Below are positions 1-8,002 of a DNA stretch of 61,359 nt, piece after piece; positions within the stretch are counted from its first letter, which is position 1, and every line of letters starts with the position of its first letter. A program made the position numbers and the translations under genes. This DNA comes from Clostridia bacterium. Lineage in GTDB: Bacteria > Bacillota > Clostridia > Christensenellales > Borkfalkiaceae. Below the pieces are notes generated by a model. That model had not been told where the DNA came from, did not search any database, and worked only from the letters and a program-made list of their open reading frames with translations. The stretch is from the NCBI GenBank assembly GCA_017507005.1, contig JAFWBT010000017.1, positions 1-61,359 of the forward strand, in the 5' to 3' direction.

Positions 1-230
1 TATTTTCCCTTAGGGGTAAGGGAGAAGAAGGAATAGAAAGTAACGACGCCGTAAATTTCCGCAACGGAAATCCCCGTTCTATCGGAAACGATTTCTTGTA
101 CTTCAAGGGGAATATACCCATATTCCTTTTGAATGTCACTCAAAATCATCATAAGCGGCGTTTCTTCGTTTATATATCTGTCGCAAATCTCATTGATTTT
201 TTTGACAGCCGCTTCTTGTAAATGAGCCAT
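1..230 (-). CDS. NADH dehydrogenase NuoE/HndA-like subunit (partial, 3' end cut off)
   Basis: The gene runs leftward off the window; only its N-terminal 76 codons are present. The translation starts MAHLQEAAVKKINEIC and continues with a helical segment and the IYGVVTFYSFF motif typical of the thioredoxin-like [2Fe-2S] NuoE/HndA/HydA-associated family. The iron-sulfur cysteines would lie beyond the edge. In fermentative anaerobes this family passes electrons between NAD(P)H and ferredoxin in bifurcating hydrogenases or related complexes, which I infer here. The start is well supported: GGAGG lies at 236-240, five bases before the ATG (228-230 on the minus strand), with a promoter further upstream. 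Confidence 0.85.
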   Translation of the reverse strand, partial: MAHLQEAAVKKINEICDRYINEETPLMMILSDIQKEYGYIPLEVQEIVSDRTGISVAEIYGVVTFYSFFSLTPKGK

Positions 231-284
231 AGTAGCCTCCTTTAAATGTAGAAATATGTATGCTTGCGCATAATCGTCAATTAT

Positions 285-313
285 ATTATATCATACTTTT
301 TTCCCAACGCCAA
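285..313 (-). promoter_or_regulatory. Sigma-A type promoter for the NuoE-like gene
   Basis: On the minus strand TTGGCG (308-313) and TATAAT (285-290) are separated by exactly 17 bases. It sits about 55 bases upstream of the start codon and faces the NuoE-like gene. The -35 is imperfect and the -10 is perfect. Confidence 0.6.
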
Positions 314-393
314 ATATTTAGAGCTTTTTTAATAAAATTAAAAATCGATAAATCGATAAATTTTTATCATATTAAAATATATGCGAATAAGTT

Positions 394-422
394 TTGACAA
401 AAAGAGTAGTTTGAGGTACAAT
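394..422 (+). promoter_or_regulatory. Sigma-A type promoter for the gene at 451
   Basis: TTGACA (394-399), a 17-base spacer and TACAAT (417-422). It lies 28 bases before the ATG at 451, with a purine-rich ribosome site (AAAGGGGAAG) between. Two copies of ATCGATAA lie just upstream, near 344-360. Confidence 0.75.
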
Positions 423-450
423 ATAGGGGAGTAGATAAAAGGGGAAGAAA

Positions 451-1170
451 ATGCCGACGGTTACTTTACAAGAGACAAAGTTTGGGCTTTCGATTTTGCC
501 GATAAAATTTTTAGCGGGAGACTTTTGGGCGCGAACGGAAATTTCAATCGAAAACGAATTCATTAAGTATAAACAAACGGAAAAGAAGATATCAAGTGCG
601 GATTTGGAAGACTGGATATTTGCCATGTTTCGTTTGCTTGCTGGGGCGTATAAACGGGAGTACACTTTATCCTTTGAAGAGGCGGGGATTGCAATCGACT
701 TGTATCCGCATACTGAGAATGGAAATCCCGTATCGAGAGAGGAGCGTAGGAAACGCGATTGCGTAATGGCGATTCGCTTGCTTATGCGTTCGGATAAGGG
801 CGGTTTTTTGGGCGGCGTTTACACTCTTTTATTACACCGCGAGGAAATAGCCGTTTTCGCTAGCGAACTTCGAAAAGAGTACGATGAAATTTTCGTTAAA
901 CGCGTACATGGTATCGGTAAATATATGTTTGTCGGGGTTAGTCCGTTGGGATATACGGGTTGTAATTATTGGTATTTCGATCCTTCGGGCAAGTCGAAAA
1001 CAGGCGGATACGTATGGGTGACAATGGGCTCGCATAATACTGAACAAATCGTATACGTTGACAGCATTCGCTATTTTAACGAGAAAACGTCGCCGTATCC
1101 CGTGGATAGAGTAAAGCAAGTGCTGCGCGTCGCAACAAAAGATGAACTGAACGAATATGAGAATAGCTAA
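451..1170 (+). CDS. Conserved hypothetical protein, possibly two domains
   Basis: 239 residues, cytosolic, with no signal peptide. I do not recognise a characterised family. Residues 1-145 end in a segment (FLGGVYTLLLHREEI) that reads like the WapI-type immunity or DUF-type proteins of Firmicutes. The last 85 or so residues (GYVWVTMGSHNTEQIVYVDSIRYF and PVDRVKQVLR) form a second compact unit often seen in clostridial proteins next to unrelated domains. The gene is monocistronic by its own promoter at 394-422. ATG at 451 is preceded by AAAGGGGAAG. Function unknown; an immunity role is only a weak guess because no toxin gene is adjacent. Confidence 0.65.
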   Translation: MPTVTLQETKFGLSILPIKFLAGDFWARTEISIENEFIKYKQTEKKISSADLEDWIFAMFRLLAGAYKREYTLSFEEAGIAIDLYPHTENGNPVSREERRKRDCVMAIRLLMRSDKGGFLGGVYTLLLHREEIAVFASELRKEYDEIFVKRVHGIGKYMFVGVSPLGYTGCNYWYFDPSGKSKTGGYVWVTMGSHNTEQIVYVDSIRYFNEKTSPYPVDRVKQVLRVATKDELNEYENS

Positions 1171-1241
1171 AAAAGGCATTTTATTGTTTTCTTCGAAAAT
1201 ATTTATGTTAAAAATTTAGAAAAATAAGACAAAAAAATGAC

Positions 1242-1270
1242 TGGAAGTTCTCTTACGATTATGGTATACT
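1242..1270 (+). promoter_or_regulatory. Extended -10 promoter upstream of the GH38 locus
   Basis: TATACT (1265-1270) is preceded by TGG, giving an extended -10, with a weak TGGAAG at 1242-1247 (17-base spacing). A small perfect hairpin, GCAAAC-TTTC-GTTTGC, lies in the leader at 1293-1308. It would transcribe the decayed fragment and the intact GH38 gene as one message. Confidence 0.5.
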
Positions 1271-1335
1271 AATCGTAGAGAATAAATAAACTGCAAACTT
1301 TCGTTTGCGAAAATGAATTGAGAAGGTGTAGTACT

Positions 1336-1455
1336 ATGGGAAAGCAAAAAGTATTCATGATTGGTAATGCGCATCTTGATCCTGCTTGAATTTGGTCTTG
1401 GCAGGAAGGAAGTAGCGAAGCGAAAGCAACGCTTTTCACCGAATTTAAAGAGTAA
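1336..1455 (+). pseudogene. Remnant of a second GH38 alpha-mannosidase N-terminus
   Basis: Reading from ATG 1336 gives MGKQKVFMIGNAHLDPA, then TGA at 1387-1389, then IWSWQEGSSEAKATLF and a final TAA at 1453-1455. The pattern GNAHLDP-W-W-WQEG-E-KAT is the N-terminal active-site strand of one GH38 subgroup, where a Trp (TGG) stands in place of the TGA. Only about 39 codons remain. The intact gene 20 bases downstream belongs to a different GH38 subgroup (HTHWDREW), so this is not a copy of its own start. A good ribosome-site-like AGAAGG lies at 1321-1326. I read it as the relic of a deleted paralogue. Confidence 0.7.
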
Positions 1456-1475
1456 TCGAAAGGGGAAATACAATT

Positions 1476-3977
1476 ATGAAGAAAGAATTACATATCGTAT
1501 CGCATACGCATTGGGATAGAGAGTGGTATTTGAGCCACGCCAAGCATAATTATAGACTAGTAAAATTTTTCGACGCGCTGATAGATGCGATGGAAAAAGA
1601 TGAAAAATTCCGTTATTTTCATTTGGACGGGCAAATTGTAATTATTGAGGACTATCTTGCGGTCCGTCCTGAAATGGAAGAAAAGGTTAAAAAATTTATT
1701 GCAGAGGGCAGATGGGAAATCGGTCCGTTCTATATTTTGCAAGACGAGTATTTAATCAATGGAGAATCGAGCGTTAGAAACGCTCTTTACGGTATGCAAG
1801 TATGCGAAAAATACGGAAAACCCGCCATGGTGGGATATTTTCCCGATGCTTTCGGCAACGTTTCGCAAATCCCGCAAATCCTGCATGGGTTTGGAATGGA
1901 TAATGCGTTCTTTGGCAGGGGTATTTCTTTGACGGCCGCGGATAATCAGATATTCAAAATGCCAAGAAACTACTCCGAAATCACTTGGAGAGGGGCGGAC
2001 GGAAGCGAAGTGGTTGGCGTTCAGTTTGTACAATGGTATTCTAACTGTATGGAATTGCCGTCCGACGGAGAGGCTTTGAGAGAAAAATTGACGGCGATAC
2101 ACTCGGATTTGACGGAATGCTCTAAAACGCCGTATTTGTTGGGTTTTAACGGTTGCGACCACCAGCCCGCGCAAGAGAATATCGGCGAGGTGATTGAAAA
2201 AGCAAACGAGGTTTGCGATTTTAAGGTGAGCCATACTACTTTGGAGCAGTATATTGAGAAGGTGCGCCCCTACAAGGCTGATTTTTACGTGTATGAAGGG
2301 GAGATTGCAGGGCAAAACGGCAACGGCTACGGCACGCTGATAAACACGGCGAGCGCAAGGACGGACATCAAGACGATTTCCCATCGCGCAACGCACGCGT
2401 TGCAAACTATGGCTGAGCCTTTGAGCGTTATGGCGATGTGGAACGGACTTCGTTATGATAGCGACGTTTTGAATTTTGCACATAAAACTTTGTTGAAAAG
2501 TTTTCCTCACGACAGTATTTGTTCCTGCTCTTGCGACGAGGTCAACGACAAGGTAAAGCTTCGTCTTTCGGAAGCGTACGATACTGCGGCTTGTTTAAGC
2601 GCGGATATTCAAAAAGAACTTGCCGCATTACTCAACACGCAAAAACAGGACGGCGCTTGCATTGTTGTGTTCAATACGGACGTAAGAGGGACGGACGGCG
2701 TTGTAAAAGCGACGCTTGAATATAACGAAGAAGATTTGCCGAAGAATCCTGCTTTATTCGATGGGGATGGGAATCGTATAAATGCACATTTCTCTATTCC
2801 TCAAAGAGTGAAAAAATTCAAGCTTCCTTACGATTCGTTTAGAGTTGTTTACGAAACCTATGAAATGCAAGTGGAATTTCTTGCAGAGGTGAAAGAGGGG
2901 TTGTCTACGGCTACCTATTACGTTTGCGATTGCAAAGAAGAGAAGGACAGCGGGTTGCTTGCGACGGCGGAGTATTGCGAAAACGAATATCTTCGTCTGC
3001 AATTTTGTAAAGACGGAACGTTTGAGCTTTTGAATAAAAAGAGTGGCACGACGTATAAAAATCAAAACCGCTTTGAAATTACGCCCGATTGCGGCAACGA
3101 ATACGATTTTATACCTAACGGCGAAACGCGAGTTTTAAATGATGATACCGCAATGGTAGAGCTTGCCCAAAAGGACTCCTTCAAGGCGGTGTACGTAATT
3201 ACCATTCAAGCGGAAGGAATTTCTCTTCGTTCTACGGTAACGGTTTATGCAGACAAGAAGGAAATCCAATTCCAAACGAAAGTGAATAATCGTTTGAAGA
3301 ATATCCGTCTTCGTGCCACGTTTGAAAGCAATGCGCAGGCAAAATACGTATATGCGGAAGGGCAGTTTGATTTGATAAGAAGAAATATTCAACCCGCAAA
3401 AAGTTGGCAAAATCCCGATAACAGTCAACGCATGAATACGTTTTGCACAGTCGGCAAGGATGAAGGAAACGGTTTGTTAGTGGCAACGAAGGGGTTGTAT
3501 GAATACGAAGTATATCGCGACGGTAAGAATACGGTAGGCATTACGTTGCTTCGCGCCGTTGGTGAAATGGGGGACTGGTTCTATTTCCCGACGCCCGCCG
3601 CGCAAATGCAAGGCGAGTATGAGTATTCTTATTGCATGATTCCTTTCGATGAGGACTTTTCGGTCGCAGTACGTAGCGGTTATGATTTTAGTTATCCCAA
3701 GCTTTGTGCGTTGCAGGAAGCAAGACACGAAGGTAAAGATAAGCTTGCGGGCGTGAACTTTGAAACGAAAGGGACGTTGCTTCTTTCCGCGGTGAAGAAA
3801 GCGGAGAAAAACGACGACGTGATTGTGAGAATGTATAATCCTATGCAAGAGACGGCGTATATTTCGTCGGCAAAAGAATTTTCGCAAACAAACCTTGCGG
3901 AAAACTTACAAGAAGAATGGGTAACGGAATATGACGTAGCCTCGAAGAAAATCGTTAGTATAAGAATAAAAAACTAA
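1476..3977 (+). CDS. GH38 family alpha-mannosidase (MngB-like)
   Basis: 833 residues, full length for the family. It hydrolyses alpha-mannosides by a retaining, metal-dependent mechanism and lacks a signal peptide, so it should act in the cytosol on imported oligosaccharides. Visible motifs: metal-binding HTHWD at residues 10-14; YFPDAFGN with the likely nucleophile Asp124; and HDSICSCSCDEV near residues 345-356, corresponding to the family HDSI(C/H)G metal-ligand segment. The C-terminal half is the usual beta-sandwich region. ATG 1476 has GAAAGGGGAAA upstream. No sugar transporter is adjacent, so the substrate (mannosylglycerate, N-glycan fragments or other) is open. A strong terminator follows. 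Confidence 0.9.
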   Translation: MKKELHIVSHTHWDREWYLSHAKHNYRLVKFFDALIDAMEKDEKFRYFHLDGQIVIIEDYLAVRPEMEEKVKKFIAEGRWEIGPFYILQDEYLINGESSVRNALYGMQVCEKYGKPAMVGYFPDAFGNVSQIPQILHGFGMDNAFFGRGISLTAADNQIFKMPRNYSEITWRGADGSEVVGVQFVQWYSNCMELPSDGEALREKLTAIHSDLTECSKTPYLLGFNGCDHQPAQENIGEVIEKANEVCDFKVSHTTLEQYIEKVRPYKADFYVYEGEIAGQNGNGYGTLINTASARTDIKTISHRATHALQTMAEPLSVMAMWNGLRYDSDVLNFAHKTLLKSFPHDSICSCSCDEVNDKVKLRLSEAYDTAACLSADIQKELAALLNTQKQDGACIVVFNTDVRGTDGVVKATLEYNEEDLPKNPALFDGDGNRINAHFSIPQRVKKFKLPYDSFRVVYETYEMQVEFLAEVKEGLSTATYYVCDCKEEKDSGLLATAEYCENEYLRLQFCKDGTFELLNKKSGTTYKNQNRFEITPDCGNEYDFIPNGETRVLNDDTAMVELAQKDSFKAVYVITIQAEGISLRSTVTVYADKKEIQFQTKVNNRLKNIRLRATFESNAQAKYVYAEGQFDLIRRNIQPAKSWQNPDNSQRMNTFCTVGKDEGNGLLVATKGLYEYEVYRDGKNTVGITLLRAVGEMGDWFYFPTPAAQMQGEYEYSYCMIPFDEDFSVAVRSGYDFSYPKLCALQEARHEGKDKLAGVNFETKGTLLLSAVKKAEKNDDVIVRMYNPMQETAYISSAKEFSQTNLAENLQEEWVTEYDVASKKIVSIRIKN

Positions 3978-4012
3978 TATAGAAAAGGGGAATAGTCCTG
4001 AATAATATAAGG

Positions 4013-4046
4013 AAAGACGGAGCAATATACGCTGCTCCGTCTTTTA
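4013..4046 (+). terminator. Rho-independent terminator of the GH38 gene
   Basis: A 12-bp perfect stem AAAGACGGAGCA/TGCTCCGTCTTT with an 8-base loop (4025-4032), ending in a short T-run. Confidence 0.85.
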
Positions 4047-4121
4047 TGTGTAGAGTGTTTTTTCGTCTAACCTATCCTCGCGCGAACCCTTTTACGGGTT
4101 CTCGTCCCAACGCAACGCAAC

Positions 4122-4149
4122 AAAAAAGCACCCCAAAGAGGTGCTTTTT
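4122..4149 (-). terminator. Terminator of the tRNA operon
   Basis: A GCACC/GGTGC stem flanked by A-runs and T-runs on both strands, just past the 3' end of the last tRNA. It could stop transcription from either side. A separate small hairpin, GAACCC-TTTTAC-GGGTTC, lies at 4084-4101. Confidence 0.75.
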
Positions 4150-4152
4150 CGC

Positions 4153-4228
4153 TGGTGGACGATTAGGGACTCGAACCCTAGGCCCATTGATTAAGAGTCA
4201 ATTGCTCTACCAGCTGAGCTAATCGTCC
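4153..4228 (-). tRNA. tRNA-Lys (anticodon CTT)
   Basis: A complete cloverleaf with encoded CCA. Acceptor GGACGAT/ATCGTCC, D-stem GCTC/GAGC, anticodon stem ATTGA/TCAAT with loop CTCTTAA (anticodon CTT), T-stem TAGGG/CCCTA with the canonical loop TTCGAGT. No mismatches, so it serves as a clean reference for its neighbours. Last gene of the six-tRNA transcript. Confidence 0.95.
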
Positions 4229-4231
4229 ATT

Positions 4232-4307
4232 TGGTGGTCCATCGGAGGCTCGAACTCCGGACACCTTGATTAAAAATCAAGTGCTCTACCTACTGAGCTA
4301 ATGGGCC
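4232..4307 (-). tRNA. tRNA-Lys (anticodon TTT), acceptor-stem mismatch
   Basis: Anticodon stem CTTGA/TCAAG with loop TTTTTAA gives anticodon TTT; the T-arm CGGAG/CTCCG is normal and CCA is encoded. The acceptor GGCCCAT against ATGGACC leaves a C-A mismatch at 3:70. The other five arms are normal, so it may still function, but the mismatch is unusual in a gene reading the abundant AAA codon. Confidence 0.88.
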
Positions 4308-4356
4308 ATAATTTTTAGTGGGCGATATTTAGTTTTTTTGCGCCGTAAGCCACCTT

Positions 4357-4432
4357 TGGCTGGGGTGGCATGATTTGATCCTACGAATGCCGGAATCAAA
4401 ATCCGGTGCCTTAACCACTTGGCGACACCCCA
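4357..4432 (-). tRNA. tRNA-Gln (anticodon TTG) with aberrant T-arm
   Basis: Acceptor TGGGGTG/CACCCCA is perfect, anticodon stem CCGGA/TCCGG has loop TTTTGAT (anticodon TTG), the discriminator is G and CCA is encoded. The T-arm reads GTAGG-ATCAAAT-CATGC instead of the expected GTAGG-TTCGAAT-CCTGC. T54 is replaced by A, and position 62 is A, which breaks the G52 pair. T54 is close to invariant in bacterial elongator tRNAs, so this may be a degenerating gene. Confidence 0.85.
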
Positions 4433-4448
4433 ATGGCAAAAGTAAGTT

Positions 4449-4523
4449 GGCGGGCAGAGAGAATCGAACTCACGGCCTCCAGGGCCACAATCTGGCGCTC
4501 TAACCAACTGAGCTATGCCCGCC
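4449..4523 (-). tRNA. tRNA-His (anticodon GTG), two stem mismatches
   Basis: The extra 5' G (G-1) opposite discriminator C73, the hallmark of tRNA-His, is present; acceptor GCGGGCA/TGCCCGC is perfect. The loop TTGTGGC gives anticodon GTG. The anticodon stem CCAGA/CCTGG has an A31-C39 mismatch, and the T-stem GTGAG/CTCTC has a T50-T64 mismatch. CCA is not encoded, unlike the other five genes. Confidence 0.88.
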
Positions 4524-4529
4524 ATATTT

Positions 4530-4606
4530 TGGTGCGCCTGAAGAGATTCGAACTCCTGACACACGGCTTAGAAGGCCGTTGCTCTATCCAACTGAGCTAC
4601 AGGCGC
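4530..4606 (-). tRNA. tRNA-Arg (anticodon TCT)
   Basis: Acceptor GCGCCTG/CAGGCGC, D-stem GCTC/GAGC, anticodon stem ACGGC/GCCGT with loop CTTCTAA, T-arm AGGAG-TTCGAAT-CTCTT with a single G-T wobble, and encoded CCA. A normal gene, reading AGA codons. Confidence 0.95.
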
Positions 4607-4635
4607 ATACGATTACGCGCTACCTCTTGGATAAG

Positions 4636-4709
<74 letters not shown>

Positions 4710-4748
4710 ATCTTTCGAATTTCGCCACCGCATCGACAACGCTTGTAT

Positions 4749-4777
4749 ATAATAGCATTATTCGCAAAAATTGTCAA
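4749..4777 (-). promoter_or_regulatory. Strong sigma-A promoter of the tRNA operon
   Basis: On the minus strand TTGACA (4772-4777), a 17-base spacer and TATTAT (4749-4754), about 40 bases before tRNA-Gly. It is close to consensus, as expected for a stable RNA operon. Confidence 0.88.
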
Positions 4778-4899
4778 ACACTTTTTCGCGGTTTTTTCAA
4801 AATTTTCAAAAAATTTTTTAATTATTTTTTTTAGATAAAAAACACGCCCAAAAAGAAAAAAATTCTTCGGCGTTTCTTTCATAAAAAGCGTTTTGATAG

Positions 4900-4929
4900 T
4901 TGCTTTATTTTATAAAGATGTGCTATAAT
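4900..4929 (+). promoter_or_regulatory. Extended -10 promoter reading rightward towards purH
   Basis: TGCTATAAT has a perfect -10 (4924-4929) with the TG extension; a weak TTGCTT lies at 4900-4905 (18-base spacing). The next plus-strand gene is purH, 485 bases on, so a transcript would run antisense through the gene at 4961-5362. The 4710-4960 gap otherwise holds only AT-rich sequence and the tRNA promoter. Confidence 0.5.
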
Positions 4930-4960
4930 ATATAAAAATGTAGGGCAAACGTTCCGCTTA

Positions 4961-5362
4961 TTATCGTATGAGCAAGAACCCAAACCCCGATTTAAACAAC
5001 AATACCCAAAGATAAATATTCAATACGCCAAGTATGGGCATTAACACCATCAGCAGCATATCCGTGCGTTTGTATTTTAATAAAAACATACAAACGTAAA
5101 TGGTGATAGCGCCGCCAAGCAAACCCGTAATACACAGCTTTCCCGTTTGTTTTTCGGGCGGTATAGCGTTGTTTGACGCGTTGTTTGGCGCGTTTGTCGA
5201 CGTAGTATTTACGGGCGTTTGAGAGGTCGATATCGTGCTATTTTCGGCATTTTTCAACGCCTGCGCTTGTTTTTCCTTATCCCGCAACGATTTGACGAGC
5301 AGATACGCGTAAAAATTGATGGATAAGATATAGGCAACGAGTAATAAATATAAAATAACCAT
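4961..5362 (-). CDS. Small membrane protein, DUF1294-like
   Basis: 133 residues. Residues 1-22 form a membrane helix, 25-68 a polar linker rich in Asn, Ser and Thr, and 74-130 two or three further hydrophobic segments ([20 protein letters not shown]). The basic-Pro-Glu-Lys lead-in followed by LLGGAI is reminiscent of the DUF1294 family, but the match is by eye. No convincing ribosome site precedes ATG 5360-5362. It is transcribed away from purH and possibly overlapped by an antisense transcript. Confidence 0.55.
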   Translation of the reverse strand: MVILYLLLVAYILSINFYAYLLVKSLRDKEKQAQALKNAENSTISTSQTPVNTTSTNAPNNASNNAIPPEKQTGKLCITGLLGGAITIYVCMFLLKYKRTDMLLMVLMPILGVLNIYLWVLLFKSGFGFLLIR

Positions 5363-5413
5363 ACAAACAGTTTGATAAAAAATAGCAAAAAAAATACAGA
5401 GGTATATAATATT

Positions 5414-6954
5414 ATGAAAAAAAGAGCATTGGTAAGCGTTTCTGACAAAACGGGTATCGTGGAGTTTTGTAAAAGACTAATCGCGTGTGATTACGAAATC
5501 ATTTCCACGGGCGGCACGGCAAAGGCGTTGCAAGACGCTGGTTTGCCCGTTATCGGTATCAGCGAATTGACGGGTTTTCCCGAATGTCTTGACGGGCGCG
5601 TAAAGACGTTGCACCCGATTGTACACGCAGGGTTGTTGGCGATGCGTTCCAATCCCGAACATATGCAGCAACTGGAAAAGTTGGGTATCAACACGATTGA
5701 TATCGTCGCTGTAAACCTGTATCCGTTCAAGGCGACCATTTCCAAGCCCGACGTTACGTTTGCAGACGCCGTTGAAAATATCGATATCGGCGGTCCGACC
5801 ATGATTCGCGCGGCGGCGAAGAATTATCAGGACGTAGCCGTTGTTGTCGATCCCAAAGATTACGAAGAGTATTGTCGGAATTAGAGGCAGGGGAAATCAC
5901 CCTCGACACCAAGAAATATCTGCAATACAAAGTATTCGCGCATACGGCTGTGTACGACAGTATGATTTCCAACTACCTTGCACAGCAGTTGGATATTCGT
6001 TTCCCCGATAGTATCACGTTTGCGTATGAAAAGACGCAGGATATGCGCTATGGCGAAAATCCTCATCAGGGCGCGTCCTATTACAGCGAAGAATTTATCC
6101 GTGCAGGCTCGCTTTCCAAGGCGAAACAGCTGTGGGGGAAAGAGCTTTCCTATAACAACATCAACGACGCAAACGGCGCTTTGGAGCTTGTGAAAGAGTT
6201 TGGCGACGAACCTTGCGTAGTGGCTTGCAAGCACGCAAATCCTTGCGGCGTAGGCGTTGGCAAGACGATTTACGAGGCGTATATTAAGGCGTACGAATCC
6301 GATCCCGTATCCGTATTCGGCGGTATTCTCGCTATCAACGGTATCGTGGACGAAGCGACGGCGACGGAGATTAACAAAATCTTTATCGAAATCGTAATCG
6401 CGGAAGGCTTCACCCAAGGCGCTTTGGAGATTTTGGAAGCGAAGAAGAATATCCGCCTTTTGGAATTGCCTGACATTAAGGCAAAGCGTGAAAAGACGGC
6501 GTACGATATGAAGAAAGTGTACGGCGGTCTGCTCGTGCAGGACTACGACGAAACGCTGTTCGCGCCTGAAAAACTCAAAGTGGTGACCAAGCGCGCTCCT
6601 ACGGAAGAGGAAATGAAAGCGTTGATGTTCAACTGGAAAGTGGTAAAACACACGAAATCCAACGCAATCGTAGTAGGCAAGGAGGACAGAACGACGGGTA
6701 TCGGTATGGGACAAACCAACCGTATCTGGGCGGCACAGCAGGCAATCGCGCATGCAGGCGAAGAAGTGAAAGGCTCGGTGATGGCGTCCGACGCGTTCTT
6801 CCCGTTCCCCGATTGCGTAGAGGAATGCGTAAAGGCGGGCATCACGGCAATCGTACAGCCAGGCGGCAGTATTAAAGACCAGCTTTCCATCGACGCTTGC
6901 GACGCGGCAGGGATCGCTATGATTTTCGTTGGCGACAGACATTTCAAACACTAA
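5414..6954 (+). pseudogene. purH: purH, bifunctional AICAR transformylase/IMP cyclohydrolase, with a one-base frameshift
   Basis: PurH performs the last two steps of de novo IMP synthesis. Residues 1-150 from ATG 5414 ([24 protein letters not shown]-like) are the MGS-like cyclohydrolase domain. The frame runs ...[11 protein letters not shown] and stops at a TAG (5882-5884). The next frame continues the same protein at 5872 ([17 protein letters not shown], then [10 protein letters not shown]) to TAA 6952-6954. The join DYEE-(V)-LSELEAG fits loss of one base near 5868-5871. The total of 1541 bases is one short of a multiple of three and would give about 513 residues, the normal length. The AICARFT half ([28 protein letters not shown]) looks intact. 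AGAGG lies at 5398-5402. Confidence 0.9.
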
Positions 6955-6974
6955 TCAAAAGTAAAAAAATAATA

Positions 6975-7006
6975 AAAAACGCGGCTGTGAAAACAGCCGC
7001 GTTTTT
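6975..7006 (+). terminator. Terminator of purH
   Basis: A perfect 14-bp stem AAAAACGCGGCTGT/ACAGCCGCGTTTTT with a GAAA loop, 20 bases after the purH stop. Confidence 0.92.
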
Positions 7007-7077
7007 GTCTGCGAATAGTGCTTTAAAAATACGTAAAAATGCATTCAACGCATACCTGGTATGCCCGTTTCATGAAA

Positions 7078-7109
7078 ATACCGACAAAGAAATAGCACTT
7101 TGTCGGTAT
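7078..7109 (-). terminator. Terminator of the TSCPD gene
   Basis: A 12-bp stem ATACCGACAAAG/CTTTGTCGGTAT with an 8-base loop, followed on the minus strand by TTTTC. It lies 25 bases past the stop of the 7135-7395 gene. Confidence 0.8.
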
Positions 7110-7134
7110 AGAATTGCAATGGGTGACGCTATAA

Positions 7135-7395
7135 TTATTCAGCGCCGTTTTTAGACTTTTTATATTCACCGATAGCCTGAGAGAGCTGATCGGGACAAGA
7201 GGTGTTGCCCTTGCAACGAATCCCTGCGAGCAAAGCTTCAATCTCGTCGATATCCTTTCCTTCAACGAGACGAGCAATTCCTTGCAGATTGCCGCCGCAG
7301 CCGCCGATAAAACGTACGTTGTGCATTTTGTTTTCGGCGTCAACGTCGAAAACGATTCCTTTGGAGCAAGTTCCTTTGGTAGAATAAGTAAACAT
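7135..7395 (-). CDS. TSCPD domain protein (TIGR03905-like)
   Basis: 86 residues. The pattern YSTKGTCSKGI, then GGCGGNLQGIARLVEG, then IRCKGNTSCPDQLSQAI is the small stand-alone TSCPD family named for its C-terminal TSCPD motif. The same module is found at the end of some class II ribonucleotide reductases, where cysteines near the C-terminus take part in reduction; the role of the free-standing form is not established. Four cysteines (C10, C33, C61, C67 approximately) suggest metal or redox chemistry. GTGAGG upstream supports the ATG at 7395. Own terminator at 7078-7109. Confidence 0.88.
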   Translation of the reverse strand: MFTYSTKGTCSKGIVFDVDAENKMHNVRFIGGCGGNLQGIARLVEGKDIDEIEALLAGIRCKGNTSCPDQLSQAIGEYKKSKNGAE

Positions 7396-7474
7396 GATAT
7401 TTAGACCTCACTTTTAATAACTGATTGATACATGGGACGTCGCGCCGATTTCTCGCGCCGATTGAGCGAAGTAA

Positions 7475-8002
7475 TCAATCCACCAACGTTTCGTAGATAG
7501 CGGAATACAATTCCGACGCTTTGCTTTCCCAATTTTTATAGATATTTTGCGCCGTTTTTTTGTCGGGAACGACAAATTTCAGCTCTAACATAGGCTGTAC
7601 GGGCGCGAGGATTTTCAAAAACACGGTGTATGTACCGTCAACGTTTTGAAAATAGTCCGATTTGCATTCTTGACGATTGCGCAGTTTTCCGCTGTTCTTT
7701 TTAATGAACGTAGCAATCTCGTCACGAATACTCTTTGGGATATTGATATAAAAATTATTCAGGCTCTCCCTGCCGTCAGTCGTAATCGTATACAACGGCT
7801 CTTCTTCGGCAGAGGAAATACGGCAGATAAATCCGTCGTCAAGGAGCTTGGGAAGCAGTTCCATACAATCCATATAGTTCAGCCAATTATTGCCCGCAGT
7901 GCACATTTCTACAATCGTGCGCTCGGATAACGCGCTCTCCATTTTATCGAAAACGAAAAGCACGATCAATTTATTGACGGACGTTTCTCCTTGTATTTGC
8001 AT
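7475..8002 (-). CDS. DUF4364 family protein, probable winged-helix regulator
   Basis: 175 residues. The N-terminal 75 residues (NKLIVLFVFDKMESALSERTIVEM, then WLNYMDCMELLPKLLDDGFI, and LYTITTDGRESL) have the helix-turn-helix layout of a PadR-like winged helix. The C-terminal half is the DUF4364 beta-rich domain (TYTVFLKILAPVQPMLELKF). The family is common in Clostridia as a single-copy gene, and no regulated partner is known to me. The start ATG at 8000-8002 follows AAGGAGCTTTC. It lies upstream of the TSCPD gene by 79 bases, possibly in one transcript. Confidence 0.82.
   Translation of the reverse strand: MQIQGETSVNKLIVLFVFDKMESALSERTIVEMCTAGNNWLNYMDCMELLPKLLDDGFICRISSAEEEPLYTITTDGRESLNNFYINIPKSIRDEIATFIKKNSGKLRNRQECKSDYFQNVDGTYTVFLKILAPVQPMLELKFVVPDKKTAQNIYKNWESKASELYSAIYETLVD

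Noticed and set aside
1381-1395. TGA read as tryptophan (alternative genetic code)
   Set aside because: TGA is used as a normal stop elsewhere (for example the ATPase gene ending at 55596, whose stop overlaps the next ATG), and the fragment ends after 39 codons anyway.
5872-6954. The second half of purH as a separate gene starting at TTG 5872
   Set aside because: No ribosome site lies before 5872 and the N-terminal part fits PurH in mid-domain (SELEAG), so a split single gene explains it better.
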